Of a stretch of 40,489 nucleotides of DNA, positions 1-7,548 are shown piece by piece. Source of the DNA: Chloroflexota bacterium (GTDB lineage: Bacteria > Chloroflexota > Dehalococcoidia > UBA2979); NCBI GenBank assembly GCA_009837285.1, contig VXTU01000027.1, positions 1-40,489 of the forward strand, given 5' to 3'. Every line of letters starts with the position of its first letter. Position 1 is the first letter of the stretch. Under the pieces are notes generated by a model, which had not been told where the DNA came from, did not search any database, and saw only the letters and a program-made list of their open reading frames with translations. Both the position numbers and the translations under genes were made by a program.

Positions 1-8
1 GCGTTAAC

Positions 9-701
9 GTGGAAGTGATGACGCTGCAGCGCCGGGCCGGCAACACGCGCGAGGCGATCCTCGAGATCCTGCGGCACTACGACGCGCGCTCCGTCGAGGA
101 GCTGGCCGGTGAGCTGGAGCTCGCGGGGGCGACCGTGCGTCGCCACCTCGATGTGCTGATCCGCGACGGCTATGTCTCCGTCTCGCAGGTGCGAGGGCGC
201 ACCGGACGGCCGCGCTACGCGTTCTCGCTGACCGAGGCGGGCGCCGACTTCTTCGGCCACCACTACGTGCGCATCACGCGGCGACTCCTCCACGAGATCG
301 CGTCGATGTCCGCGGAGGACACGGCGGGCCTCGACGGCGCGGGGCTCGCCGACCTGGTCTTCGACCGCATCAGCGACCGCCTCGCCGGCGAGTACGCGCC
401 GCTCGTCGACGGCGCGACCGCGGCGGAGCGCGCACATGACACCGCCCGCCTGCTCGAGGAAGAGGGCTTCGACCTCGAAATCATCGAGGAGGGCCGGAAC
501 GTGCGCGTGTTCTGCCGTGACTGTCCGTGCAGGCGGCTGCGGCAGACCGCGAACAGCCTCCCATTCGAGCGCGCACTGGCCCACGGCTGCGACCACGACC
601 GGCGCCTCCTCGAGACGCTGATCGGCGCCAGCCTGGAGCCGTACGAGGGCGGCGACGTGCCCGCCGAGTTCGCGTGCGCGTACGTCGTGCCGGGCTCGTG
701 A
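9..701 (+). CDS. SufR-like Fe-S-sensing transcriptional regulator
   Basis: Probable DNA-binding repressor of the ArsR/DeoR-like winged-helix type, related to SufR, which controls iron-sulfur cluster assembly genes. Residues 12-75 form the helix-turn-helix and wing (TREAILEILRHYD, then ATVRRHLDVLIRDGYV and a GRPRYAFSLT wing). The C-terminal part carries Cys169, Cys172, Cys174, Cys194 and Cys223, a spacing suited to holding a cluster. The next gene is an A-type Fe-S carrier, which supports the assignment. The frame opens with GTG at 9; GTG at 15 or ATG at 18 are equally possible, because the ribosome-binding region lies at the window edge. The family call is firm; the identity of the regulated genes is inferred from position. 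Confidence 0.8.
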   Translation: MEVMTLQRRAGNTREAILEILRHYDARSVEELAGELELAGATVRRHLDVLIRDGYVSVSQVRGRTGRPRYAFSLTEAGADFFGHHYVRITRRLLHEIASMSAEDTAGLDGAGLADLVFDRISDRLAGEYAPLVDGATAAERAHDTARLLEEEGFDLEIIEEGRNVRVFCRDCPCRRLRQTANSLPFERALAHGCDHDRRLLETLIGASLEPYEGGDVPAEFACAYVVPGS

Positions 702-729
702 ACCGTTAGACGGGCCGTGCGAGACCGAC

Positions 730-735
730 TATCAT
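730..735 (+). promoter_or_regulatory. Putative -10 box of the Fe-S carrier gene
   Basis: TATCAT lies 48 bases before the ATG at 784, and a Shine-Dalgarno-like GAGGGG follows at 772-777. No good -35 is visible. An inverted AACCGTT sits at 701-707, where a repressor such as the upstream SufR-like protein could bind, but the site is not proven. Confidence 0.3.
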
Positions 736-783
736 GGAGGCGAGCCGCGCGGCGTTGCCGTGCGCTGCCCTGAGGGGACTGCA

Positions 784-1179
784 ATGACCACTCTGTTCGA
801 GCCGCTCACCGGCCTCGTCACCATCACCGACCGCGCCGCCGAGAAGGCGCGCGAGCTCCTTGTCGAGAAGGAGTTGCCGGAGGGCGCGCTCCGCGTCTTC
901 GTCGTCGGCGGTGGCTGCTCCGGCTACCAGTACGGCATGGCGCTGGCCCGCAAGCCCGAGGTCGACGACACCCAGATCGATGCCGCCGAGGGCGTACGCA
1001 TCCTCGTCGACCCCGAGTCGGTGCCGCTGATCCGTGGCGCCGAGGTCGACTACGTCGACGAGCTGATGAAGTCGGGCTTCACCATCTACAACCCGAACGC
1101 CGCCGCCTCGTGCGCCTGCGGCTCCTCGTTCCAGGCGCCCCAGGGCCAGCCCCAGGGCACGCCGAGGGCCTGCACCTAA
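784..1179 (+). CDS. erpA: A-type iron-sulfur cluster carrier/insertion protein
   Basis: HesB/IscA/SufA/ErpA-family protein of 131 residues that carries a nascent Fe-S cluster to apo-enzymes in the cytoplasm. The three cluster ligands are present: Cys45 in GGGCSGYQYG and Cys110/Cys112 in the C-terminal SCACGSSF. The core (residues 12-117) is of full family length; a Pro/Gln-rich tail with an extra Cys130 follows. I chose ATG 784 because GAGGGG sits 6 bases upstream and the family N terminus fits; an in-frame ATG at 760 would only add eight non-conserved residues. It follows the SufR-like regulator by 82 bases. Which A-type subgroup (ErpA, SufA or IscA) cannot be settled from sequence alone. 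Confidence 0.88.
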   Translation: MTTLFEPLTGLVTITDRAAEKARELLVEKELPEGALRVFVVGGGCSGYQYGMALARKPEVDDTQIDAAEGVRILVDPESVPLIRGAEVDYVDELMKSGFTIYNPNAAASCACGSSFQAPQGQPQGTPRACT

Positions 1180-1218
1180 GCCGACGCGCTGGGTACACAT
1201 CCCGAGTACACACCATGG

Positions 1219-1236
1219 GGCCCCGCTTGCGGGGCC
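1219..1236 (+). terminator. GC-rich hairpin after the Fe-S carrier gene
   Basis: GGCCCCG and CGGGGCC flank CTTG, giving a 7-8 bp perfect stem, followed by TCCTGGTTTC. It lies 40 bases after the stop at 1179 and before the SD of the EVE gene. It looks like an intrinsic terminator with a weak T tract. Confidence 0.5.
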
Positions 1237-1291
1237 TCCTGGTTTCCCGCACGATCGATCGCAGGCCCGGCGTCTGCGGAAGGAGCACGCG

Positions 1292-1744
1292 ATGCAGGCA
1301 TGGATCGTCGTCGGCTCAGCCGACAACTTCGAGTTGCTGCGAGAGCGCGGCTTCGACGTCGCCGCCTTCAAGGCGTCGCGCACGAAGCAGGCATCCGAGA
1401 TGGAGCCCGGCGACCGCATCGTCTTCTACCTGACGAAGGTGGTGGAGTTCGGTGGGGTCGTCGAGGTCACGGGCGAGGCGTTCGAGGACGACTCGGACAT
1501 CGGGCTGCGGTCCGACTCGAAGGAGGGCGAGGCCTTCCCGAACCGCATCCACACGAAGCCGCACCTCATCCCCGAGCAAGGCGACTACATCGACGTGCGC
1601 GAGATCACGGACCTGCTGGACAAGACGCGCCGGTTCGGGCCGAAGAAGCTCGGCATGGCGTTCCGCGGCAACCTCCACAAGATCTCGGACGAGGACTACG
1701 ACACCATCGAGGGGCTGCTGCGGGAGCGCGCGCCCGTCGCCTGA
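1292..1744 (+). CDS. EVE (PUA-like) domain protein
   Basis: A 150-residue protein made almost wholly of one EVE domain. This PUA-like fold binds modified bases in DNA or RNA and is often linked to restriction or RNA modification. The N terminus (MQAWIVVGSADNFELLRERG) and the GDRIVFYLTK, PNRIHTKP and MAFRGNLHKIS segments are typical of the family formerly called UPF0310. AAGGAG lies 8 bases before the ATG. It stands alone between the Fe-S gene terminator and the methionine/folate enzyme gene, with no methylase or nuclease beside it, so its ligand and role remain open. Confidence 0.8.
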   Translation: MQAWIVVGSADNFELLRERGFDVAAFKASRTKQASEMEPGDRIVFYLTKVVEFGGVVEVTGEAFEDDSDIGLRSDSKEGEAFPNRIHTKPHLIPEQGDYIDVREITDLLDKTRRFGPKKLGMAFRGNLHKISDEDYDTIEGLLRERAPVA

Positions 1745-1796
1745 CCGCGACGCTGCCGCGCCGGGGCAACCCGTCACGCGGTCCATCGGAGCAACC

Positions 1797-3704
1797 ATGA
1801 CGCGGCCGCGCCACCCCTTCCTCGACGCGCTCGACCGCGGCGTGATCCTCGCCGACGGCGCGACCGGCACGGAGCTGCTCGCGCGCGGCTGGACGGGCCA
1901 GCCCGCCGCCGCCGTGCTCGATGACCGCGAGCTGGTCCGCCAGCTCCACGAGGACTACATCGAGGCCGGCGCGGACCTGATCTTCACCAACAGCTTCACC
2001 GCCAACCCGATCCACCTCGGCGACATCGGACTGGCCGACCGCACGCGCGACGTGAACTTCAACGCGGCGCGCATCGCGCGGGACGCGCGCGAAATCCGCG
2101 GCGTCGACGTGCTGGTCGGCGGCTCGGTGGGGCCGATCGGCCGGGCGTTCGCGGTCGGCACGGTGACGCCGGAGCGGGCGCATGAGGCGTTCGCGGAGCA
2201 GATCGGCGCCCTCATTGAGGGCGGCGTCGACCTGTTGGTGTTCGAGACGTTCCTGTCCCTCGTGGAGGCGCGTGTGGCGCTCGCGGCCGCACGCGAGATC
2301 ACCGACATACCCGTGGTCGTCGCGCTCAACTTCGTCTCAGCGCTCACCACGTCGGCCGGCGAGGCCATCCCGGAGGTGGTCGCCGCACTCGGCGCCGAGG
2401 GGGCGGACGTGGTCGGTGTGAACTGCGGGGTCGGGCCGCGCGCCGCCCTCGACGTGCTCGAACAGATCGCGGCCGCCGATCCGGCGGCACGCCTCTTCGT
2501 GATGCCGAACGCAGGGCTCCCGCGCATCACCGGCGGGCGGCCGTTCTATCCCTCGTCACCGGAGTACTTCGCCGACTTCGCGCTCCGTGCGAAGGACCTC
2601 GGCGCGGCGATCATCGGCGGGTGCTGCGGCACCACGCCCGCGCACACGCGCGCGATGCGTGCCGCGCTCGACTCCGCTGAGCGGATGCCGGCAACAGTCG
2701 AGGTCCTCTCGCGTGGGCCGGTGCTCGCGGTCAGCGACACGCGCGGCGGCGTGGACATCACCGCCACCCCGCCCGCCGAGGAGCCGCCCGAGCCGGATGA
2801 GCCCTCGCGCCTGCGGGACAAGCTTGCGGCCGGCCAGTACGTGGTCTCGGTCGAGATCGACCCGCCGCGCGGGCACAACCCGCGCAAAGCGGTCGAGGGC
2901 GCCGGCATGCTCCGCGACGCCGGCGCCGACGCGATCAACATCGGCGACTCGCCCATGGCGCGCGTGCGCATGAGCGCGCTCGCCCTGGCGCTCCGCATCG
3001 AGCGCGAGGTGGGCATCGAGACGATCATTCACCAGACGACGCGCGACCGGAACCTGATGGCCTTGCAGTCCGACCTGCTCGGCGCGCACTCGCTCGGCAT
3101 CCGCAACCTCATCGCGCTCACGGGCGACCCGCTGCCCGAGGCGTCACAGTCCTCGGCGGTGTGGGACGTCGACGCGATCGGGTTCGTGCGCATCCTCAAG
3201 CGGCTCAACGAGGGTGTGGACTTCGCCGGGAACTCGCTCGGTCGCCCCACCGACTTCTTCGTCGCCTGTGCGGCCAACCCGACAGCCGACGACATCGACA
3301 TCGAACTGCGGCGCGTACGCGCGAAGCTCGACGAGGGCGGCGACATGCTGATGACGCAGCCCGTCTACGACCTCGCGACGCTGACGGGGTTCTTCGAGCG
3401 CCTGGGGCCCGTCGACGTGCCGGTGCTGCTCGGCATCCTGCCGCTGATGTCCTCGCGGCACACGGAGTTCATCCACAACGAGCTCGCCGGCGTGGTCATT
3501 CCCGACGACGTGCGCGCGCGCATGCGCAAGGCGGGCGACGCCGGGGCAGCCGCCGGGCTGGAGATCGCGTTCGAGCAGATCGAGGAGACGCGCGACTTCG
3601 AATGGGTGTCGGGCATCTATATCATGCCCTCGTTCGGTCGGTACGAGGTGGCGGCGGAGCTGATCGAGCGCGTGCGCGCGACCGCGCCGGTGAGGGCGGG
3701 GTAG
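1797..3704 (+). CDS. Fused homocysteine S-methyltransferase / methylenetetrahydrofolate reductase
   Basis: A 635-residue two-domain cytoplasmic enzyme linking folate one-carbon metabolism to methionine. Residues 1-290 are a homocysteine-binding barrel with GATGTELLARG near the N terminus and zinc ligands Cys210 (GVNCGVG) and Cys276/Cys277 (GGCCGTTP). Residues 340-630 are an FAD-dependent MTHFR barrel (VSVEIDPPRG, LIALTGDPL, MLMTQPVYD). An acidic, proline-rich linker near 310-340 (PAEEPPEPDEP) joins them. The arrangement matches YitJ-type fusions known from several phyla. ATG 1797 is chosen because the barrel begins right after it and a GGAG lies 5 bases upstream; the frame is open further upstream over the EVE gene but that stretch is not conserved. 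No cobalamin-binding domain is present. Confidence 0.9.
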   Translation: MTRPRHPFLDALDRGVILADGATGTELLARGWTGQPAAAVLDDRELVRQLHEDYIEAGADLIFTNSFTANPIHLGDIGLADRTRDVNFNAARIARDAREIRGVDVLVGGSVGPIGRAFAVGTVTPERAHEAFAEQIGALIEGGVDLLVFETFLSLVEARVALAAAREITDIPVVVALNFVSALTTSAGEAIPEVVAALGAEGADVVGVNCGVGPRAALDVLEQIAAADPAARLFVMPNAGLPRITGGRPFYPSSPEYFADFALRAKDLGAAIIGGCCGTTPAHTRAMRAALDSAERMPATVEVLSRGPVLAVSDTRGGVDITATPPAEEPPEPDEPSRLRDKLAAGQYVVSVEIDPPRGHNPRKAVEGAGMLRDAGADAINIGDSPMARVRMSALALALRIEREVGIETIIHQTTRDRNLMALQSDLLGAHSLGIRNLIALTGDPLPEASQSSAVWDVDAIGFVRILKRLNEGVDFAGNSLGRPTDFFVACAANPTADDIDIELRRVRAKLDEGGDMLMTQPVYDLATLTGFFERLGPVDVPVLLGILPLMSSRHTEFIHNELAGVVIPDDVRARMRKAGDAGAAAGLEIAFEQIEETRDFEWVSGIYIMPSFGRYEVAAELIERVRATAPVRAG

Positions 3705-3791
3705 CGCGGCGCTGCTGGCGAGGGGAGGCGACCAGTGGACCGCCGCTCTCGGCGTCGGCTTCCTGCAGGGGCGAGAACTCGAGTAGGGGCA

Positions 3792-4268
3792 GTGCCGGTC
3801 ATCCTGACCGTCGGCCACGGCAACCTGCCGCAGGACGCGCTCGTCCGCCACCTGCAGGGCGCGGGCGTCGAACGCGTCGTCGACGTCCGGTCGAGGCCGT
3901 ACAGCCGCTGGCATCCGCACTTCAACCGTCGCCGCATCGCGGAGGCGCTGACCGAGGCAGGTGTCGCGTACGAGTGGGAGCCCGCGCTCGGGGGAAAGCC
4001 CGAGGACCCTTCGCTCCAGACGCCCGGTGGAGCGCCGGACTACTCGCTGATTGCGCGGCACCCGCCGTTCCGCGATGCCCTCAACCGCCTCGTCGCCACC
4101 TCGGCAGAGGCCAGCACGGCGATCATGTGCGCCGAGGGCGACCCGGTGGGGTGCCACCGCACGGTGCTCATCACGCCGCTGCTCGGCGAGCGGGGCGTGA
4201 CCGTCCGGCACCTGCTCAAGGACGGCTCCGTGACCGACGACGCGCCGACGACGGCACGGCTGCTCTAG
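3792..4268 (+). CDS. DUF488 domain protein
   Basis: A 158-residue protein of the DUF488 family, whose biochemical role is not established. It shows the family signatures: LTVGHGN at the N terminus, VVDVRSRPYSRWHPHF, an LGG segment, and the C-terminal MCAEGDPVGCHR with conserved Cys and His. The start is uncertain. GTG 3792 sits just before the first conserved strand with AGGGG upstream. GTG 3735 has a better GGGGAGG site but would add 19 Arg-rich residues that do not look conserved. The gene converges on the channel gene, sharing a hairpin that covers both stops. Confidence 0.78.
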   Translation: MPVILTVGHGNLPQDALVRHLQGAGVERVVDVRSRPYSRWHPHFNRRRIAEALTEAGVAYEWEPALGGKPEDPSLQTPGGAPDYSLIARHPPFRDALNRLVATSAEASTAIMCAEGDPVGCHRTVLITPLLGERGVTVRHLLKDGSVTDDAPTTARLL

Positions 4269-4297
4269 CTGACCCGGCGGCGGCGCCGGGGGTCAGC
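4268..4297. terminator. Bidirectional hairpin between convergent DUF488 and channel genes
   Basis: GCTGACCC (4268-4275) pairs with GGGTCAGC (4290-4297), with a GC-rich inner part that can fold further. The stem contains the last base of the DUF488 stop and most of the channel gene's stop region, so it could end transcripts from both sides. There is no T tract. Confidence 0.45.
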
Positions 4298-5105
4298 GGC
4301 CGCCCTCGGCCTGCACCTCGACGAGCCGTCGCTCCAGGCGGTTGAGCGACTCGCGCGCGGCCCTGAGTTCCGCGATCACCTCGTCGGCCGTGGTTGCCGT
4401 CTCGAGCTGGCGCAGGCGCTCCTGCTTCGCCTCGTCGAGGTTGTTGATGACGACCGCGATGAAGAGGTTGATGGTCACGAACGACCCGAGCACGACGAAG
4501 CTGAGGAAGTACACCCAGGCGAGCGGGTGCAGGTCCATGGCCACGTACATGATGTCGGTCCAGTCCTCGAGCGTGACGACGCGGAACAGCGAGAGCAGCG
4601 AGATGCCGAGGTTGCGCCAGTGCTCCGGGTCGTGCTCGTGGAAGAAGTGGAAGCCGAGGATCGCGTAGATGTAGGTCAGCAGGCTCATGACGGCCACGAT
4701 GTGCAACATCCCCGGAATGGACCGTACCAGCGTGCTCACGATGAGGCGCAGCTCAGGCATCGCCGAGATCAGCCGCAGCACGCGCAGGAGGCGCGCCATG
4801 CGCGCGACCACCGCGAACGGCCCGACCGCCGGGACCAGCGAGAGCACGATGATCGAGAAGTCGAAGACGTTCCAGCCGTCGCGGAAGTACTGATCCGAGC
4901 GCGGGGCGAGCGCCAGCATCTTCATCGCCGCTTCCACGATGAAGATGGCCAGCGTGGTCCTGTGCACGACCTCGAACCACGTGAGGTAGTCATCGAGCCG
5001 CTCGATGGTCTCGAGTCCCAGCACCACACCGTTGGCGAGGATGAGCGCGATGATGAAGTACTCGAACGGCCTCGATCCGCTGATCCGTCCCGCAAGCTCC
5101 CGCAT
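4293..5105 (-). CDS. Single-domain voltage-gated cation channel (NaChBac/NavAb type)
   Basis: A 270-residue six-helix ion channel subunit expected to assemble as a tetramer in the cytoplasmic membrane. S1 starts at residue 14. The S4 sensor has Arg at 102, 105, 108 and 111 in a three-residue repeat (RMARLLRVLRL). S5 spans about 133-153, the pore helix and filter follow (FRVVTLEDWTDIMY, filter residues 178-184), and S6 is about 198-222 with the NNLDEAKQE continuation. Residues 240-268 look like the C-terminal coiled coil that joins four subunits. The filter TLEDWTD has two more acidic positions than the Na+-selective TLESWS of NavAb, so ion preference cannot be assumed. ATG 5105 begins at the first amphipathic helix. 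No partner gene is obvious. Confidence 0.88.
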   Translation of the reverse strand: MRELAGRISGSRPFEYFIIALILANGVVLGLETIERLDDYLTWFEVVHRTTLAIFIVEAAMKMLALAPRSDQYFRDGWNVFDFSIIVLSLVPAVGPFAVVARMARLLRVLRLISAMPELRLIVSTLVRSIPGMLHIVAVMSLLTYIYAILGFHFFHEHDPEHWRNLGISLLSLFRVVTLEDWTDIMYVAMDLHPLAWVYFLSFVVLGSFVTINLFIAVVINNLDEAKQERLRQLETATTADEVIAELRAARESLNRLERRLVEVQAEGGR

Positions 5106-5128
5106 GGTCCGCCTATCCCTTGCTACAG

Positions 5129-5144
5129 GGCCGGGGCCCCGGCC
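5129..5144 (-). terminator. Perfect 16-base palindrome between epimerase and channel genes
   Basis: GGCCGGGGCCCCGGCC is its own reverse complement. It lies in the 188-base gap (5106-5293) between the epimerase stop and the channel start, both on the minus strand, so it may be the end of the glc unit or a control site for the channel gene. No T tract follows and nothing else in the gap stands out. Confidence 0.3.
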
Positions 5145-5293
5145 GTGACGATGTGTCGTTGTTCTGAGTGGCGTGCCCCCCGCGGGACTACCGTGGGATG
5201 TCGCAGCCGCAGCGCATTCTACGAACCCATTACAGGCGCATCCTGAATGTGGTGCTCCGTGAGGGTACGACCGAGCGGGCCGAGCTCCGCGCG

Positions 5294-6220
5294 TTAGCCG
5301 TCCGCCCGGAACCACTCCACCGTCGCCGCCAGCCCCTCCTCGAGGCTCGTGCTCGCCTCCCACCCCCACCGATCGCGCGCGCGCGAGGGGTCGAGGTAGA
5401 CGGCCTGCGGGTCGCCGGGGCGCTCGGGTGCGAAGACCGGCTCGCGGGCGTAGCCAGTGAGGGCAGCGAGGTGGCGGAAGATGTCGAGCGTCGCGGTACC
5501 GACACCCGAGCCAACCTCGCATGTCGCGGGCTCGCCGGTGGCGGCGAGGATGGCCGCGTCGACGACATCGTCGACGTAGACGTAGTCGCGTTGCTGGCTG
5601 CCGTCGCCGAAGATCCGCGCCGGGGCGCCCATGAGCATGCGCGTGGCGAAGATGGCGACGACGCCGGACTCCCCCGCGGCGTCCTGGCCCGGTCCGTAGA
5701 TATTGCCGGGCCGCAGCACCGAGAGTTCGAGGCCAAGGTGGCGGCAGAGAGCGCCCAGCTCGTGCTCGGCTGCGATCTTCGAGGCGCCGTAGACCGACTG
5801 CGGCTCCACGGGCGTGTGCTCGCCCGCCGGGAGCTCCTCGGGCTGGCCGAAGAGCGCGCCGCCCGTCGAGAAGAAGACGAGCCGCCGCGCGCCTGCGGCG
5901 GCGGCAGCCTGGGCGACGTTCACGCTGCCGATCACGTTGACCAGGATGTCCGCGACCGGGTTTCGCATCGAGACGGGTACGGAGGCCTGGGCGGCGAGGT
6001 GGAACACGACGTCGGGCCGCGCGTCGGCGACCAACTCCTGGATCGCGTCCGCGTCACGGATGTCGACGAGGTGCTCCGTGACGCCCTCGGGCGGTTCGCG
6101 GCGGGGTGGAGTGTTCGAGATCCCGGTGACGGCGCAGCCATCCGCGGCGAGGCGGGCGACGAGGTGGCTGCCGACGAAGCCCGACGAGCCCGTCACCACT
6201 GCACGCGCTATCGAACTCAC
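5294..6220 (-). CDS. NAD-dependent sugar-nucleotide epimerase/dehydratase (extended SDR)
   Basis: A 308-residue extended short-chain dehydrogenase of the GalE/UDP-sugar epimerase group. It has the Rossmann NAD motif GSSGFVG (Gly11, Gly14, Gly17), LAAQASVPVSMRNP, an active-site Ser/Thr region FFSTGG, the catalytic pair Tyr144/Lys148 in YGASK, and the downstream RPGNIYGPGQ and QQRDYVYVDDV segments. The likely substrate is a nucleotide sugar; the exact sugar cannot be read off. Its GTG start (6218-6220) overlaps the glcF stop by 4 bases, so it is translationally coupled to the glycolate oxidase genes. A sugar nucleotidyltransferase heads the same unit, making a nucleotide-sugar role plausible. 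Confidence 0.83.
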   Translation of the reverse strand: MSSIARAVVTGSSGFVGSHLVARLAADGCAVTGISNTPPRREPPEGVTEHLVDIRDADAIQELVADARPDVVFHLAAQASVPVSMRNPVADILVNVIGSVNVAQAAAAAGARRLVFFSTGGALFGQPEELPAGEHTPVEPQSVYGASKIAAEHELGALCRHLGLELSVLRPGNIYGPGQDAAGESGVVAIFATRMLMGAPARIFGDGSQQRDYVYVDDVVDAAILAATGEPATCEVGSGVGTATLDIFRHLAALTGYAREPVFAPERPGDPQAVYLDPSRARDRWGWEASTSLEEGLAATVEWFRADG

Positions 6221-7548
6221 GCGCGCGACTCCTCAAAGCCCGCCGCGTACGAACGGTCCAGCAGCTCGATGACGTGCAGCACCTCGCCGCGCCGGCGCGC
6301 GCGCCGCAGCCCGGTCTCGATCTGCATCGTGCAGCCGGGGTTCGACGTGACGACCGTGGATGCGCCGGTGGTCGCGATGTCGGCGAGCTTCGCGTCGAGC
6401 ACCTCGCGCGACATGGCGGCCTGCACCGTCGAGTAGAGGCCGGCCGCACCGCAGCAGCGGTCGGGCGTCGCCTGCTCGCGCAGGTCGACGCCGGGAATGG
6501 CGGCGAGGATGGCGCGCGGCGCCTTGCGGATGCCCTGCGCGTGCGCGAGGTGGCAGGCGTCCTGCAGCGTCACGTCCGTTTCGACGTGTCCGAGGCCGCG
6601 CTGGAAGTCCCGTGAGGCGACGAACTCGAGTACATCACGGACGCTCGCCGAGAAGCGCTCGGCGCGCTCTGCCCACTGCTCGTCGTTGCGGAGCAGGCGG
6701 CCGTACTCCTTCATCGCGGCCCCACAGCCCGCGGCGTTCACGATCACCGCGTCGACCTCGGCGTCCTCGAACGCCTCGATGTTGCGACGCGCCAGCCGGC
6801 GCGCGGCGTCGGCGTCGCCAGCGTGCGCGTGGAGCGCGCCGCAACAGGCCTGCTTCGGCGGCGCGACCACCTCGCAGCCGAGGTGGGCGAGCACGCGCAC
6901 GGTGGCCTCGTGCGTCTGCGGGTACAGCTCGCCGTGGACGCAGCCCGTGAGCAGCGCCACGCGCGGGCCGTCCCCGCGTCGCTCGGCGAGCTGACCGGAG
7001 CGCCGGAACGGCGTGCGGTTGAGTGTCGGCGCCTGCGCCTCGAGGTTGGCGAGCGGTTCGGGCAGGAGCCGCCGGAGCGGTCCTCGCAGCAGGCGTTGCA
7101 CGCCGGAGCGCGTGTACACGCGCCCGAACCAGAGCGCGGCGCGGAGCACTCTGGGCCGCGCGACGACTTGTCGCAGCACGCGCGCCCGCGTCGCCCACTC
7201 GCGCGGGCGGGTCGAGGAGTCGGCCATCACGGAGGCACGCGCGTCCTCCATGATCCGCCCGTACGGCACCGACGACGGGCACGCCGTCTCGCAGGCGCGG
7301 CACTGCAGGCAGAGGTCGAGGTGGGAGAGCAGCCTAGGCGTCGGCTCGACCTTGCCCTCGACCACCCCCCGGATCAGGTGCAGACGCCGGCGGGGCGACT
7401 CGAGCTCCTGGCCGGTAGCGATGTACGTCGGGCACGCCGGCAGGCAGAAGCCGCAGTGGATGCAGTTCTGGAGGTCGCTGAGCGCGGGGGCGTCGGGGCC
7501 CTGGAACCCGCTCGCGCGAGGCACCTCGGGCGGCGCTCCGGCGCTCAC
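6217..7548 (-). CDS. glcF: Glycolate oxidase iron-sulfur subunit GlcF
   Basis: A 443-residue Fe-S protein that should pass electrons from the GlcD/GlcE flavoproteins towards the quinone pool at the membrane. Two 4Fe-4S motifs open it: Cys29, Cys32, Cys35, Cys39 and Cys80, Cys83, Cys86, Cys90 (CIHCGFCLPACP and CLQCRACETACP). Two CCG-type modules follow (LLTGCVHGEL with QACCGALHAHAG, and DACHLAHAQG with DRCCGAAGLYS). The length fits the family. The start is GTG 7548, which overlaps the glcE stop by 4 bases; the frame stays open upstream over glcE but that reading is antisense noise. It sits between glcE and the epimerase. Confidence 0.9.
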   Translation of the reverse strand: MSAGAPPEVPRASGFQGPDAPALSDLQNCIHCGFCLPACPTYIATGQELESPRRRLHLIRGVVEGKVEPTPRLLSHLDLCLQCRACETACPSSVPYGRIMEDARASVMADSSTRPREWATRARVLRQVVARPRVLRAALWFGRVYTRSGVQRLLRGPLRRLLPEPLANLEAQAPTLNRTPFRRSGQLAERRGDGPRVALLTGCVHGELYPQTHEATVRVLAHLGCEVVAPPKQACCGALHAHAGDADAARRLARRNIEAFEDAEVDAVIVNAAGCGAAMKEYGRLLRNDEQWAERAERFSASVRDVLEFVASRDFQRGLGHVETDVTLQDACHLAHAQGIRKAPRAILAAIPGVDLREQATPDRCCGAAGLYSTVQAAMSREVLDAKLADIATTGASTVVTSNPGCTMQIETGLRRARRRGEVLHVIELLDRSYAAGFEESRA

